Origin: Planctomycetes bacterium UBA7888
GTDB taxonomy: Bacteria; Planctomycetota; UBA1135
Length of the DNA stretch: 64,000 nucleotides
Assembly: GCA_002500505.1 (NCBI GenBank)
Contig: DLRM01000025.1
Span: forward strand, 15,856-79,855
Direction: 5' to 3'
The notes under the pieces were generated by a model. The model did no database searches. It was not told where the DNA came from and saw only the letters and a program-made list of their open reading frames with translations. Of the stretch, positions 27,016 to 35,907 are shown piece after piece. A program made the position numbers and the translations under genes. Numbering within the stretch: position 1 is the stretch's first letter; each line of letters opens with the position of its first letter.

Positions 27016-29079
27016 ATGGACTTGGCTCACCTTCGAAACGTGGGGATTGTTGCCCACATTGATGCTGGGAAAACTACGGTCACGGAGAGAATTCTCTTCT
27101 ACACCGGCGTTGAGCACCGCATGGGTGAGGTGCATCAGGGAAATACCGTGATGGATTGGATGCCCGAGGAGCGCGAACGGGGAATCACCATCATGGCTGC
27201 CACAACCCGTTGCCCATGGAACGACTCCGTGGTGCAAATCATTGATACTCCAGGGCATGTGGATTTCACGGTGGAAGTCAGCCGTTCCCTGCGGGTTTTG
27301 GATGGAGCCGTGGTGGTTCTTTGCGGTGTTGCGGGAGTGCAAGCTCAAACCGAAACAGTCCTGCGACAGGTTTCTGAAAACGGAGTTCCATGGCTGGTTT
27401 TCGTAAATAAAATGGACCGCCCTGGGGCGGATTTCGGAGCCGCATTGGAGTCCCTCAAAGAGCGTGCGGGTGCCAATCCCATTCCTATTCAGCTTCCTGC
27501 TGGAGAGGGAGAGGAATTTGAAGGGGTTTTGGATTTGCTCAAAATGAAACGGCTGGATTGGAACCGCGAGGAGAAAGGGGCTGTCGTTCAAGTTTCTGAG
27601 TTGAGTGAAGAAGAGGCTAATCGTGCTGGTATTGCCCGTGCACAGCTTTGCGAGGTGGTTGCCGAGTTTTCGGACGACCTTTTGGAAAAGTATTTGGAAG
27701 AGGGTGAGCTGAATGAAGATGAAATCTTGAAGGGACTCAAGGTAGGTGTGCTTGAACAGAAATTGGTTCCAGCCCTTTGTGGATCTGCACTGCATTACCA
27801 AGGGATTCAGCCCTTACTTGATGCCATTGTTAGCTTGTTGCCCTCTCCGCTCGAACGCCCTCCGGTTGAAGGGGTTTCCTCTCAAGACGAGACTCAGGTT
27901 CTGACTCGGGCACCCGAAGTCGGCGCTCCCTTTGTTGGGCTCGTTTTTAAACTTTTTCACGATCCCCATGGAGATTTATGCTACTTGCGCGTTTACTCCG
28001 GAGTTTTGAAAGAAGGCGATATTCTCTTCAATGCCCGGCATAAGAAAAAGGAACGGGCTCAGCAACTTTGGCGGATGCATGCGGACCACCGAGAGCGACT
28101 GAAGGAAGCTGGCCCAGGCGAAATCGTTGCCATTCCGGGATTAAAGCACGCCACAACTGGGGACTCACTTTTTCACCAAGGCGAAGCGATTGCTTTAGAG
28201 TCCATCCACTTTCCTGAACCGGTGATTCGGCAGACTTTAGAACCGATGAATTTGGCAGAACGGGACAAATTGGAGAACGCTCTCTTTGCTCTTTGCCGAG
28301 AAGATCCAACCCTGAAGCTAGTGACCGACCAGGAGACTGGGCAGTTAACGCTTGCGGGGATGGGGGAGCTTCACCTAGAGGTCGCCCGACATCGCTTGGA
28401 AAGGGATTTCAGGGTGTCCTCCCGCGCTGGCAATCCCATCGTTGCTTATCGCGAGACTCTAGTCACTTCAAAAGGAGGATCCGGCACGATTGAGCGCCCC
28501 CTTGAGGAGGGCCGCCAAGTTGTGCAGGTGAAAGTCTCTCTTCATCCAACCCCTGGGCAACGCTCAAAAGTCCTTTTTGCGAAAGATGTTGCGTCGATTG
28601 ACACCCCTCCAGTCCGCAACTTTCGAGAGGGCTGTGATGAGCTTCTCCAGTCAGGAGGCGACCTAGGATTTCCTCTTGCCGAGGTTGAGGCCAGGATTTC
28701 CGAAATCCAATGGAGTCCTGAGACCGAGCCGATTTCTCGGGAGATTCTCGTGGCAGCGGCCTCTCAGGCCATGGAGGGAGCTCTCCAGGGCAATACCACT
28801 CTTTTGGAGCCGGTGATGACGGTCCGGGTCGAGGTGCCCGAGGAGTTCCTTAGTGGTGTACTGGGTGACTTAAGTGCCCGCCGAGCCGAAGTTGGAAATC
28901 TGGAAGTTGGTCACGAGCAAAGAGTTATATTCGCCATTGCTCCTCTACAGGCCATGTTCTCCTATTCTACAGATCTGCGCTCCCTCACCCAGGGCCGTGG
29001 AGCCTTCTCTATGGCCCCTCATGGGTACGCCATTGTCCCCCCTGAGAAGGTGCGCCAGATTTTGGGCTTTTCTTCCTAA
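27016..29079 (+). CDS. fusA: Elongation factor G, EF-G2/spd-like
   Basis: A 687-residue translational GTPase with G1 AHIDAGKT (about 13-20), switch II DTPGHVDF and NKMD, followed by domains II-V. Several segments look more like the EF-G2/mitochondrial EF-G2 branch than like E. coli EF-G: EDPTLKLVTDQETGQLTLAGMGELHLEV in domain III and PVIRQTLEPMN before it. Spirochaetes, planctomycetes and some deltaproteobacteria carry paired spdEFG1/spdEFG2 proteins, one for translocation and one for recycling, so a second EF-G may be encoded elsewhere. It starts 11 bases after the Tsr3-like gene. Confidence 0.93.
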   Translation: MDLAHLRNVGIVAHIDAGKTTVTERILFYTGVEHRMGEVHQGNTVMDWMPEERERGITIMAATTRCPWNDSVVQIIDTPGHVDFTVEVSRSLRVLDGAVVVLCGVAGVQAQTETVLRQVSENGVPWLVFVNKMDRPGADFGAALESLKERAGANPIPIQLPAGEGEEFEGVLDLLKMKRLDWNREEKGAVVQVSELSEEEANRAGIARAQLCEVVAEFSDDLLEKYLEEGELNEDEILKGLKVGVLEQKLVPALCGSALHYQGIQPLLDAIVSLLPSPLERPPVEGVSSQDETQVLTRAPEVGAPFVGLVFKLFHDPHGDLCYLRVYSGVLKEGDILFNARHKKKERAQQLWRMHADHRERLKEAGPGEIVAIPGLKHATTGDSLFHQGEAIALESIHFPEPVIRQTLEPMNLAERDKLENALFALCREDPTLKLVTDQETGQLTLAGMGELHLEVARHRLERDFRVSSRAGNPIVAYRETLVTSKGGSGTIERPLEEGRQVVQVKVSLHPTPGQRSKVLFAKDVASIDTPPVRNFREGCDELLQSGGDLGFPLAEVEARISEIQWSPETEPISREILVAAASQAMEGALQGNTTLLEPVMTVRVEVPEEFLSGVLGDLSARRAEVGNLEVGHEQRVIFAIAPLQAMFSYSTDLRSLTQGRGAFSMAPHGYAIVPPEKVRQILGFSS

Positions 29080-29114
29080 ATCCTGATAAACACCAGGTTT
29101 TCCGTCATCTTTCC

Positions 29115-29143
29115 TTGACCCATTTTTGGGCTTTCTTTAAGAT
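29115..29143 (+). promoter_or_regulatory. Promoter of the S10-spc-alpha operon
   Basis: TTGACC at 29115-29120 and TAAGAT at 29138-29143 with an ideal 17-base spacer, leaving a 5' untranslated leader of about 90 bases before rpsJ. The -10 box runs into GTTTGGCCC, as at the tRNA-tuf promoter. The preceding gap after fusA has only a weak hairpin (29082-29097) with four T. Confidence 0.78.
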
Positions 29144-29239
29144 GTTTGGCCCATTTCAGGGATAGCTCCGAATTGAACTTGAACCTCACCGCAATTCCGC
29201 GGCGGATAAGCCGATTCGGAGCTTCAAGTGTGCATAGAC

Positions 29240-29545
29240 ATGGCTGACCGAATTCAGATCCGATTAGAGGCCTACGACCACGAGGCCATCGACCAAGCGA
29301 CCGAGTCCATTCTCGAAGCCGCTCGCCTCACTGGCGTTGCTGTTTCCGGTCCTGTGCCTCTTCCTACGCGCATTGAACGCTACACCGTTCTCCGTTCGCC
29401 TCACATTGATAAAAAATCGCGAGAGCAGTTCGAAATTCGAACACACAAGCGATTGATGTACTTGCTCGAGCCCACGCCCCAAACCGTGGATGCATTAAAT
29501 CGCCTCGTCTTGAGCGCAGGAGTGGACGTCCGAATCAAACTCTGA
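29240..29545 (+). CDS. rpsJ: 30S ribosomal protein S10
   Basis: First gene of the S10-spc-alpha series; 101 residues from the ATG at 29240, preferred over an in-frame GTG at 29228 because S10 proteins normally begin near [15 protein letters not shown]10 lies in the 30S head and, with NusB, in antitermination complexes. The conserved [16 protein letters not shown] segment and the C-terminal VDVRIKL are present. Confidence 0.97.
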   Translation: MADRIQIRLEAYDHEAIDQATESILEAARLTGVAVSGPVPLPTRIERYTVLRSPHIDKKSREQFEIRTHKRLMYLLEPTPQTVDALNRLVLSAGVDVRIKL

Positions 29546-29623
29546 CATCCGTTCCCATTTCGTTCCCGCATGTTCTGAGGAACCTCTGCGATTCTGCCAA
29601 CTGGAACCGGCACAACAAACATC

Positions 29624-30262
29624 ATGTCCGAATTAAAATTTTTGCTCGCCCGGAAGAAGGGGATGACCCAAATCTTCCGTGAAGATGGCTCTGTGATTCC
29701 CGTCACTGTGCTTGAGGCTGGCCCCTGCACGGTCACAGGTTTGCGAAACGACGACCTAGACGGCTATCAAGCAGTTCAGGTTGGCTTCATTCCTGCACGG
29801 GAAAAGCATGTTCATAAACCGCAAAAGGTCGCTGCTGAGAAAGCCGGCGTGAAACCCTTTCGCGTTCTTAAAGAATTCCGTACCGGAGTTGAGGCTTACG
29901 AAGTTGGTCAAGAGCTTAAGGCCGACCTCTTTGAGATCGGGGACATTGTTGATGTCGTCGGGACATCGAAGGGGCGTGGCTTTGCTGGGACCATCAAGAG
30001 GCATGGCTTCTCTCGTGGTAACGAAACACATGGTTGCATGAATGTGCGCCGTCCCGGTGCAATTGGCCAGTGTGCTTACCCAGGCCGTGTTTTTAAGGGA
30101 ACTCGGATGTCTGGTCATTACGGTGCTAAGAAAATCACCGTGAAGAATCTTGTTGTTGAGGCTGTGGATTCTGATCGCGGACTTGTGTTGGTTCGCGGTG
30201 GTGTTCCAGGCCCTCCAAACGGCCTGCTCCAAATCAAAACTGCAATAACGGGGACCAAGTAG
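29624..30262 (+). CDS. rplC: 50S ribosomal protein L3
   Basis: An early-assembly large-subunit protein whose central loop reaches the peptidyl-transferase centre; 212 residues. The start LLARKKGMTQIFREDG and the loop region GFSRGNETHG..GAIGQCAYPGRVFKG (about 125-165) identify it. Two bases separate it from rplD. Confidence 0.98.
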   Translation: MSELKFLLARKKGMTQIFREDGSVIPVTVLEAGPCTVTGLRNDDLDGYQAVQVGFIPAREKHVHKPQKVAAEKAGVKPFRVLKEFRTGVEAYEVGQELKADLFEIGDIVDVVGTSKGRGFAGTIKRHGFSRGNETHGCMNVRRPGAIGQCAYPGRVFKGTRMSGHYGAKKITVKNLVVEAVDSDRGLVLVRGGVPGPPNGLLQIKTAITGTK

Positions 30263-30264
30263 TC

Positions 30265-30903
30265 ATGGCAACCATCACCACTTATAACCTTGAGAGCGGA
30301 GCCACAGGTGAGCGCGAGTTCGCTACCGACCTTGGTGAGAAGCTTCTTTATCGCACGATGAAGGAGGCGATTGTTCAGTACCAGTCCAATCGGCGGCAGG
30401 GCGATGCCCACACCAAGACTCGTGGAAATGTAAAAGGCCACGGAAAAAAACCTTTTAAGCAAAAGAAAACTGGCCGCGCCCGTGCTGGTGATGTGAAGAG
30501 TCCTATTTGGCGCGGCGGAGGAACTGTTTTCGGTCCTCTCAACAAGCGCAACTGGGGCTATCACCTTCCGCGCAAACAACGCTTAGCAGCACTCAAGAGC
30601 GCTCTTGCTGGAAAACTTCAAGATGGCGAAGTCAAGGAAGTTCAAGGGCTTCAACTCTCTGAGCCTTCCTCGAAGAGTGTGCGCAAAGTGCTTGCAGACC
30701 TAGCTCCAACTGGGACTGCCTTGGTGCTCCTCAAAGAGCATGACCCCATTGCTTTGAAGTCTTTCCGGAACTTCACCAATGTCACCGTTCGCACGGCTTC
30801 CGACGCAAACGCCTATGACCTCCTTGCCTGCAAGTGGTTGTTGGTTCAGGAAGGCGCCCTTGACAATTTGACCAGCCGTTTTGCGGCGAAGAAGGAGGGC
30901 TGA
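30265..30903 (+). CDS. rplD: 50S ribosomal protein L4
   Basis: Lines the peptide exit tunnel and in some bacteria represses the S10 operon; 212 residues. The tunnel loop with KKPFKQKKTGRARAGDVKSPIWRGGG (about 57-82) is canonical. The gene ends four bases before rplW. Confidence 0.97.
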   Translation: MATITTYNLESGATGEREFATDLGEKLLYRTMKEAIVQYQSNRRQGDAHTKTRGNVKGHGKKPFKQKKTGRARAGDVKSPIWRGGGTVFGPLNKRNWGYHLPRKQRLAALKSALAGKLQDGEVKEVQGLQLSEPSSKSVRKVLADLAPTGTALVLLKEHDPIALKSFRNFTNVTVRTASDANAYDLLACKWLLVQEGALDNLTSRFAAKKEG

Positions 30904-30907
30904 AAAA

Positions 30908-31198
30908 ATGGCCGCAAACTCTCTTCATTACCAAATCTTGCTCAGTCCAGTTCTTACTGAAAAGAGCACTGACGAGCAGGCTCGTTTGAACTCTTACCGC
31001 TTCGAAGTTGCTGGCGGCGCAAATCGGATTGAAATCCGGGAAGCCGTTGAAGCCATCTTCGATGTCAAAGTGAAAAAGGTGAACGTCATGGTTCGCCCAG
31101 GCAAACCGCGCCGCCGCGGTTTCAACAGCTTTCAAGGCCCTGCACGAAAAATTGCAGTGGTCCAACTCCAAGAAGGGCAGAATATCGACCTTCTCTAG
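30908..31198 (+). CDS. rplW: 50S ribosomal protein L23
   Basis: Located at the tunnel exit, where SRP and trigger factor dock; 96 residues from the ATG at 30908. A longer frame from 30881 would overlap rplD with a run of arginines and is rejected. The family pattern [11 protein letters not shown] near the start and [17 protein letters not shown] are present. Confidence 0.96.
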   Translation: MAANSLHYQILLSPVLTEKSTDEQARLNSYRFEVAGGANRIEIREAVEAIFDVKVKKVNVMVRPGKPRRRGFNSFQGPARKIAVVQLQEGQNIDLL

Positions 31199-31209
31199 GG
31201 AGTGAAATT

Positions 31210-32043
31210 ATGGGAATTAAGTACTACAAACCAACTTCTCCTGGCCGTCGCGGCGGGTCCGTCTTGGACCGTGCCGAGCTGACTCGCCAGACTCCTGAGA
31301 AGAGTCTTCTTGAGCCTCTCAAGAAAACCGGCGGTCGGAACAACCGCGGACGCGTCACAGCTCGCCATCGTGGCGGCGGCGCTAAGCGCCGTTATCGCGT
31401 GGTTGACTTCAAGCGCAACAAAGATGGCGTACCTGCCAAGGTTGCCCACATTGAATACGACCCAAACCGTTCGGCCTATATCGCCCTTCTTCATTACGTC
31501 GATGGAGAGAAGCGATACATCATTTGGCCAAAAGGTCTCAATCAAGGTGACATGATTTCTTCTGGGTCAGATGCGGAGCCCAAGGTGGGCTGTGCAATGG
31601 AGATGAGAGACATGCCTTTGGGTTTGGAAGTTCACAACGTTGAACTTCGCGTTGGCCAGGGTGGAAAAATGGTCCGCTCCGCTGGCGCCTCTGCCCGCTT
31701 GGCTGCTAGGGAGGATGGTTATGTCCTTCTTGCGCTCCCAAGTGGAGAACTTCGAAAAGTTCACGAACGCTGCCGCGCCACAATTGGTGAGGTGGGCAAT
31801 TCAGATCATCAAAACGTCAAGCTTGGAAAAGCCGGGCGTAGTCGTCACATGGGTCGTCGTCCACATGTTCGTGGTGTCGCCATGTATCCGGCCGCTCACC
31901 CGCACGGTGGTGGTGAAGGTCGCACCATGGGTATGCACCCTGTTTCCCCTTGGGGCAAACCTGCAAAGGGTGGCAAGACTCGAAACGTTCGCAAGACCAC
32001 CAGCAAGTTCATCGTTCGCCGCCGCAAGAAGGGGGTGAGGTAG
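31210..32043 (+). CDS. rplB: 50S ribosomal protein L2
   Basis: Needed for subunit joining and peptidyl-transferase integrity; 277 residues, close to E. coli L2 (273). The N-terminal [11 protein letters not shown] and the functionally important C-terminal histidine motif HPHGGGEGR (about 228-236) are conserved. Confidence 0.98.
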   Translation: MGIKYYKPTSPGRRGGSVLDRAELTRQTPEKSLLEPLKKTGGRNNRGRVTARHRGGGAKRRYRVVDFKRNKDGVPAKVAHIEYDPNRSAYIALLHYVDGEKRYIIWPKGLNQGDMISSGSDAEPKVGCAMEMRDMPLGLEVHNVELRVGQGGKMVRSAGASARLAAREDGYVLLALPSGELRKVHERCRATIGEVGNSDHQNVKLGKAGRSRHMGRRPHVRGVAMYPAAHPHGGGEGRTMGMHPVSPWGKPAKGGKTRNVRKTTSKFIVRRRKKGVR

Positions 32044-32047
32044 TCCT

Positions 32048-32311
32048 ATGGCACGAAGCATTAAGAAAGGTCCCTGGATCGAACCCCGGCTCCATCGCAA
32101 AGTCGTTAAGGCTGACGCTGCCGGTGACCGAAAGCCCATCAAGACTTGGGCTCGAGCATCCACCATTTTGCCTGACTATGTGGGTCGCACCTTCATGGTC
32201 CATAACGGCAAAACATTCTGGAAAGTATTTGTTACGGAAGACATGGTTGGCCATCGGCTGGGCGAGTTTTCCCCAACACGAACTTTCCGTGGCCATGACA
32301 AGAAAGGTTAA
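32048..32311 (+). CDS. rpsS: 30S ribosomal protein S19
   Basis: Small-subunit head protein that forms an inter-subunit bridge with L5; 87 residues. The family start ARSIKKGPW and the end [15 protein letters not shown] are canonical. rplV follows eight bases later. Confidence 0.97.
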   Translation: MARSIKKGPWIEPRLHRKVVKADAAGDRKPIKTWARASTILPDYVGRTFMVHNGKTFWKVFVTEDMVGHRLGEFSPTRTFRGHDKKG

Positions 32312-32319
32312 GCGCCATT

Positions 32320-32670
32320 ATGAATTTCCCCGCAAGTCATCGTTACGCTCGAATTTCTGCAAAGAAGGTTCGGCCGACCGCGAATTTGATTCGTGGTTTA
32401 GACGTCAATCGTGCCCTCAATCTACTTACGGTTGATCAAACCCGTGGTGGATTCTTAATGGCAAAAGTTCTTCGTTCTGCTGTTGCCAACGCAGGCCAGA
32501 ACGACGCAGTGGATGTGAACAACCTTTACATTCGCGACTGTCGTGTTGATGAGGGTCCACTCCTTAACGGCCGAATGCGTTACCGGCCTGCCTCGATGGG
32601 GCGGTCCATGCCAATCCGGCGCCGCACCTCGCACCTCAAAATTGTCCTCTCGGAAAGGGAGGCTGGCTGA
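32320..32670 (+). CDS. rplV: 50S ribosomal protein L22
   Basis: Its beta hairpin reaches into the exit tunnel next to L4; 116 residues. The RISAKKVRPTANLIRG segment (about 11-26) and the hairpin region with GPLLNGRMRYRPASMGR..IRRRTSH (about 79-106) are visible. It ends two bases before rpsC. Confidence 0.97.
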   Translation: MNFPASHRYARISAKKVRPTANLIRGLDVNRALNLLTVDQTRGGFLMAKVLRSAVANAGQNDAVDVNNLYIRDCRVDEGPLLNGRMRYRPASMGRSMPIRRRTSHLKIVLSEREAG

Positions 32671-32672
32671 TT

Positions 32673-33305
32673 ATGGGACAGAAGATTCACCCCATCGGCT
32701 TTCGCATCGGGATCAGTGAGCCTTGGCGCTCCCGCTGGTTTGCCCGCGGCGAAGAGTACGGTGACAAATTGCTTTTGGACTACAAAGTTCGGAAGCTCAT
32801 CAAGAACCGGTTCAGAATGGGCATTATCTCGAGTGTTGAGATTCAGCGCCGTTCTGGTCGGATGACCATCATTCTGATGACTACCCGGAAGGGCGAAGTT
32901 ATTGGGCGTGGCTACGCCACACGGGATGCTCTGGTCACGGATCTTGAAGAAATGACCGGACTGGAAGTGAAGTTGGATATCCAAGAAGTCCGCCACTGGG
33001 ACTTGGATGCTCAAACTGTTGCTGAAAACTTGGCCGCCGCTATTGAGCGCCGCGTTTCCCCTCGTCGCCAACTTAAGCGCATCATTGAAAATTCAATGAA
33101 TGCAGGTGCAGAGGGAATTAAAATTCAAGTGAGCGGTCGAATTGATGGCGCAGAAATGAGCCGTCGTCTCACTCAGCGACAAGGTCGTATTCCTCTTCAA
33201 ACACTTTCCGCTAAGTGTGCTTATGGATTCGCAGAAGCGAAGACCACTTATGGCATCTTGGGAGTGAAGTGTTGGATTTACAGCGGTGAGACCGTTCGCC
33301 TCTAG
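32673..33305 (+). CDS. rpsC: 30S ribosomal protein S3
   Basis: Part of the mRNA entry channel helicase with S4 and S5; 210 residues. It begins MGQKIHPIGFRIGI, has a KH-type RNA-binding region (about 40-105) and the C-terminal domain with GAEGIKIQVSGRIDGAEMSR. It lacks a long acidic C-terminal tail. Confidence 0.98.
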   Translation: MGQKIHPIGFRIGISEPWRSRWFARGEEYGDKLLLDYKVRKLIKNRFRMGIISSVEIQRRSGRMTIILMTTRKGEVIGRGYATRDALVTDLEEMTGLEVKLDIQEVRHWDLDAQTVAENLAAAIERRVSPRRQLKRIIENSMNAGAEGIKIQVSGRIDGAEMSRRLTQRQGRIPLQTLSAKCAYGFAEAKTTYGILGVKCWIYSGETVRL

Positions 33306-33316
33306 GAGTATTTGTC

Positions 33317-33823
33317 ATGTTAATGCCTAAACGAGTCAAGTACCGCAAGACGCAACGCGGAAAAATCAAGGGGACCTACACCTCAGGTCTCGTTGGGGGC
33401 AAGGGAGCTGGTGCGAAAAAACTCCACCGCAAAGCTCGTCCGAACCCCATTAAGAAGCCTTGCCGCGCCAAGGCCACGCGAGGAAACCGGGTAGCCTTTG
33501 GCGACTTTGGTTTACAAGCATTGGAGTGGTGTTGGCTTAGTGCTCGCACCATTGAAGCGGGTCGTGTTGCAGCGGGTCGTGCTGCTGGCGAGGCCAAGCT
33601 TTGGATTCGCGTCTTCCCCCACAAGCCAGTAACTGCAAAGCCTCTTGAGGTTCGAATGGGCTCTGGTAAGGGTGATGTGGATCGTTGGGTCGCTGTGGTT
33701 CTCCCCGGCACCATCATTTACGAACTCGGTGGCGTTGATGAAGATGTCGCCCGTCTGGCTTTCAACCGAGTTTCTCACAAGCTCCCCGTCCGCGTCCGCA
33801 TGGTCGCTCGCAAACACATCTAA
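33317..33823 (+). CDS. rplP: 50S ribosomal protein L16 with an N-terminal basic insertion
   Basis: Organises the A-site tRNA elbow region of the large subunit. The start MLMPKRVKYRK and the C-terminal part (FGDFGLQALE..LWIRVFPHKP..VRMGSGKG) are typical, but the protein is 168 residues, against 136 in E. coli. The extra 32 or so residues (about 20-51, rich in Lys, Arg, Gly and Pro, one Cys) lie between the N-terminal strand and the FGxFG motif. The reading frame is continuous with neighbours in normal order, so it is not a frameshift artefact. Confidence 0.95.
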   Translation: MLMPKRVKYRKTQRGKIKGTYTSGLVGGKGAGAKKLHRKARPNPIKKPCRAKATRGNRVAFGDFGLQALEWCWLSARTIEAGRVAAGRAAGEAKLWIRVFPHKPVTAKPLEVRMGSGKGDVDRWVAVVLPGTIIYELGGVDEDVARLAFNRVSHKLPVRVRMVARKHI

Positions 33824-33833
33824 GGCTGTAGAA

Positions 33834-34046
33834 ATGAAACCTTCCGAAGTTCGCGGTAAAGAAGATTCCGAACTCGAATTCGATGTCGAGAATCTGGAGA
33901 AAGAGCTGTTTGACATGAAGTTTCGCAGTCTCACCGAAGGCAACCCGAACCCATCTAGGATTCGCCGCATTCGCAGAGACATTGCCCGCATGAAGACCGT
34001 GTTGTGGGAACGCCAAAAGAACATCCACGGCCAGGAGCCGCGCTGA
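33834..34046 (+). CDS. rpmC: 50S ribosomal protein L29
   Basis: A 70-codon gene starting ATG at 33834. The pattern MKPSEVRG..LEKELFDMKFRS and the helical IRRIRRDIARMKTVLWERQ identify L29, which lies at the tunnel exit beside L23. rpsQ follows two bases after the stop. Confidence 0.96.
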   Translation: MKPSEVRGKEDSELEFDVENLEKELFDMKFRSLTEGNPNPSRIRRIRRDIARMKTVLWERQKNIHGQEPR

Positions 34047-34048
34047 TT

Positions 34049-34324
34049 ATGACTGAAAACCAAACCACTGAAGCGGTTGAGGCCATGCGGGGAACCCGCA
34101 AGCTCATGACCGGAACCGTTTTGAAAAACCAAGCGGACAAAACCATTGTCGTTCAGGTTGAGCGCACGAGCCGTCACCCTCTTTACAAGAAGACTGTTCG
34201 TATTCGCAAAAAGTTCTACGCCCACGATGAAGAAAATGTGGCCCAAGTGGGCGACAAGGTTCAAATCATGGGAACTCGCCCTCTCAGCAAGCTCAAGTGC
34301 TGGCGCTTAGTCAAGGTTCTCTAG
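34049..34324 (+). CDS. rpsQ: 30S ribosomal protein S17
   Basis: Primary 16S rRNA-binding protein with an OB fold; 91 residues from the ATG at 34049. It shows KLMTGTVLKNQADKTIVVQVER and HPLYKKTVRIRKKFYAHDE, the family core, preceded by an extra polar N-terminus of about 15 residues. Confidence 0.97.
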   Translation: MTENQTTEAVEAMRGTRKLMTGTVLKNQADKTIVVQVERTSRHPLYKKTVRIRKKFYAHDEENVAQVGDKVQIMGTRPLSKLKCWRLVKVL

Positions 34325-34354
34325 ACAAGTAGCCTAGATCAAAGGAGAAGAAAG

Positions 34355-34723
34355 ATGATTCAGATGCAAACAAGACTCGATGTCGCTGACAACAGCGGCG
34401 CGCGAATCGTTCAGTGCATCAAGGTTTTGGGCGGGTCCAAGCGCCGCTTTGCTGGAGTAGGCGATGTCATCGTTGCTTCTGTAAAGAAGGCTGCTCCGGG
34501 CTCGGATGTCAAGACTGGCCAAGTTGTGAAGGGCGTCATTGTTCGCACCAAGCAACGGGTTCGCCGGAAGGATGGGAGCTATGTTCGATTTGATACGAAT
34601 GCTCTTGTCTTGATTGATGGCGAAGGAAATCCGCAAGGGACTCGAATTTTTGGAGCCGTTGCTCGTGAACTCAGAGAGCGCAAGTACATGAAAATTGTTT
34701 CGCTTGCCCAGGAGGTCGTGTGA
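34355..34723 (+). CDS. rplN: 50S ribosomal protein L14
   Basis: Large-subunit protein at the bridge to 16S rRNA; 122 residues. [17 protein letters not shown] and [17 protein letters not shown] are canonical. AAAGGAGAAG in front of the start is one of the clearest Shine-Dalgarno sites in the operon. Confidence 0.98.
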   Translation: MIQMQTRLDVADNSGARIVQCIKVLGGSKRRFAGVGDVIVASVKKAAPGSDVKTGQVVKGVIVRTKQRVRRKDGSYVRFDTNALVLIDGEGNPQGTRIFGAVARELRERKYMKIVSLAQEVV

Positions 34724-34725
34724 CC

Positions 34726-35034
34726 ATGCATGTTAAGAAAGGAGACGAAGTTGTTGTCCTCGCAGGCAACGCAAAAGGACAGCGCGGCAAAGTTTTGCGC
34801 ACCATGTCCAGTGAACGGCTCGTGGTGGTTGAAGGTGTGAATGTGCGCACCAAGATTTTGCCCAAGACCCCCAAAAACCCTCAAGGCGGAACGGTTGACC
34901 GTGAGGTTCCCGTTGCCGCCTCCAATGTGCTCCTTTGGAGCGAAAAAGCCGGCAAGGGTGTGCGCACCCGTGTTGAGGGTGAAGGCGCTGCCAAGACCCG
35001 AGTCGGAATTCCCTGTGGAACCCAGTTCAAGTAG
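34726..35034 (+). CDS. rplX: 50S ribosomal protein L24
   Basis: Assembly-initiator protein with a KOW motif (KKGDEVVVLAGNAKGQRGKV); 102 residues. The ATG at 34726 is spaced ten bases from GGAGG, better than the GTG at 34720 that overlaps the rplN stop. Confidence 0.96.
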   Translation: MHVKKGDEVVVLAGNAKGQRGKVLRTMSSERLVVVEGVNVRTKILPKTPKNPQGGTVDREVPVAASNVLLWSEKAGKGVRTRVEGEGAAKTRVGIPCGTQFK

Positions 35035-35038
35035 AACG

Positions 35039-35587
35039 ATGCCCCGCCTAAACGATTACTACAAAGAAACCGTCTTTCCTTCCCTGAAGGAGAAGTTCGG
35101 TTACAAGAACATCCACCAAATCCCCGGTCTTGAAAAGATTGTGGTGAGTATGGGGGTTGGGAGCGCCGTGGAGACCAAGTCTCGCATGGACGTCGCCGTC
35201 AAGGATCTTGGAAAGATTACTGGTCAAAAGCCCGCCATCAAGGTTGCCCGCAAGTCTGTCGCAAACTTCCGCCTTCGTGCTGGAAGTCCCGTTGGTTGCA
35301 TGGTCACCCTTCGGAATGAGCGAATGTATGAGTTCTTTGATCGTCTGGTTTCTGTTGTCCTTCCTCGTATCCGCGACTTCCGCGGCATGAAGGATAAATT
35401 TGATGGTCAAGGCAACTACAGTTTGGGTCTGTCTGAGCAGTCCCTTTTCCCTGAAATCGAACTTGACAAAGTTGAGTTCACCCAAGGCATGAATGTGACC
35501 ATCGTCACAAGTGCCCGTACCGATGAGGAAGGCCGCGCCCTTTTGGATGGCTTCGGATTCCCTTTCCGTCGGAAGGAGGACAAATAA
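35039..35587 (+). CDS. rplE: 50S ribosomal protein L5
   Basis: Binds 5S rRNA and contacts P-site tRNA; 182 residues from ATG 35039, four bases after rplX. The family motif around MGVGSAVETKSR and the conserved GQKPAIKVARKSVANFRLR and IRDFRGM segments are present. A longer open frame from 34841 overlaps rplX and is rejected. Confidence 0.97.
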   Translation: MPRLNDYYKETVFPSLKEKFGYKNIHQIPGLEKIVVSMGVGSAVETKSRMDVAVKDLGKITGQKPAIKVARKSVANFRLRAGSPVGCMVTLRNERMYEFFDRLVSVVLPRIRDFRGMKDKFDGQGNYSLGLSEQSLFPEIELDKVEFTQGMNVTIVTSARTDEEGRALLDGFGFPFRRKEDK

Positions 35588-35590
35588 GTA

Positions 35591-35896
35591 ATGGCGAAAA
35601 AAAGCGTCAAAAACCGGAATCTAAAGCGTGAAAAGTACGCTGTTCGATACGCTGAGCGCCGAGCAGTATTGGTGTCTATCATTAAGGACCCCAGTGCGTC
35701 TTCGGATGAAAAGGCCGCAGCCTACAAAAAGATTCACTCTATGCCCCGAGATGCGAGTGCTTGCCGCATTCACAATCGCTGTTCCATTACTGGGCGGCCT
35801 CGTGGCTTCTACCGCAAGTTTGGCGTATCTCGCATTGTTTTCCGCGAACTTGCCCATGAAGGATTCCTGCCCGGGGTTCGGAAAGCTTCCTGGTAA
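35591..35896 (+). CDS. rpsN: 30S ribosomal protein S14 (long form)
   Basis: A 101-residue S14 of the long type, as in E. coli, without the CxxC...CxxC zinc module of short S14. One pair of cysteines (CRIHNRC) is present but the partner pair is not. The signature [20 protein letters not shown] is clear. Confidence 0.96.
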   Translation: MAKKSVKNRNLKREKYAVRYAERRAVLVSIIKDPSASSDEKAAAYKKIHSMPRDASACRIHNRCSITGRPRGFYRKFGVSRIVFRELAHEGFLPGVRKASW

Positions 35897-35907
35897 GGAG
35901 ATTTGAA

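Noticed and set aside
29082..29101. Intrinsic terminator after fusA
   Set aside because: CCTG/CAGG forms only four base pairs with an eight-base loop and four T, too weak to list as a feature.
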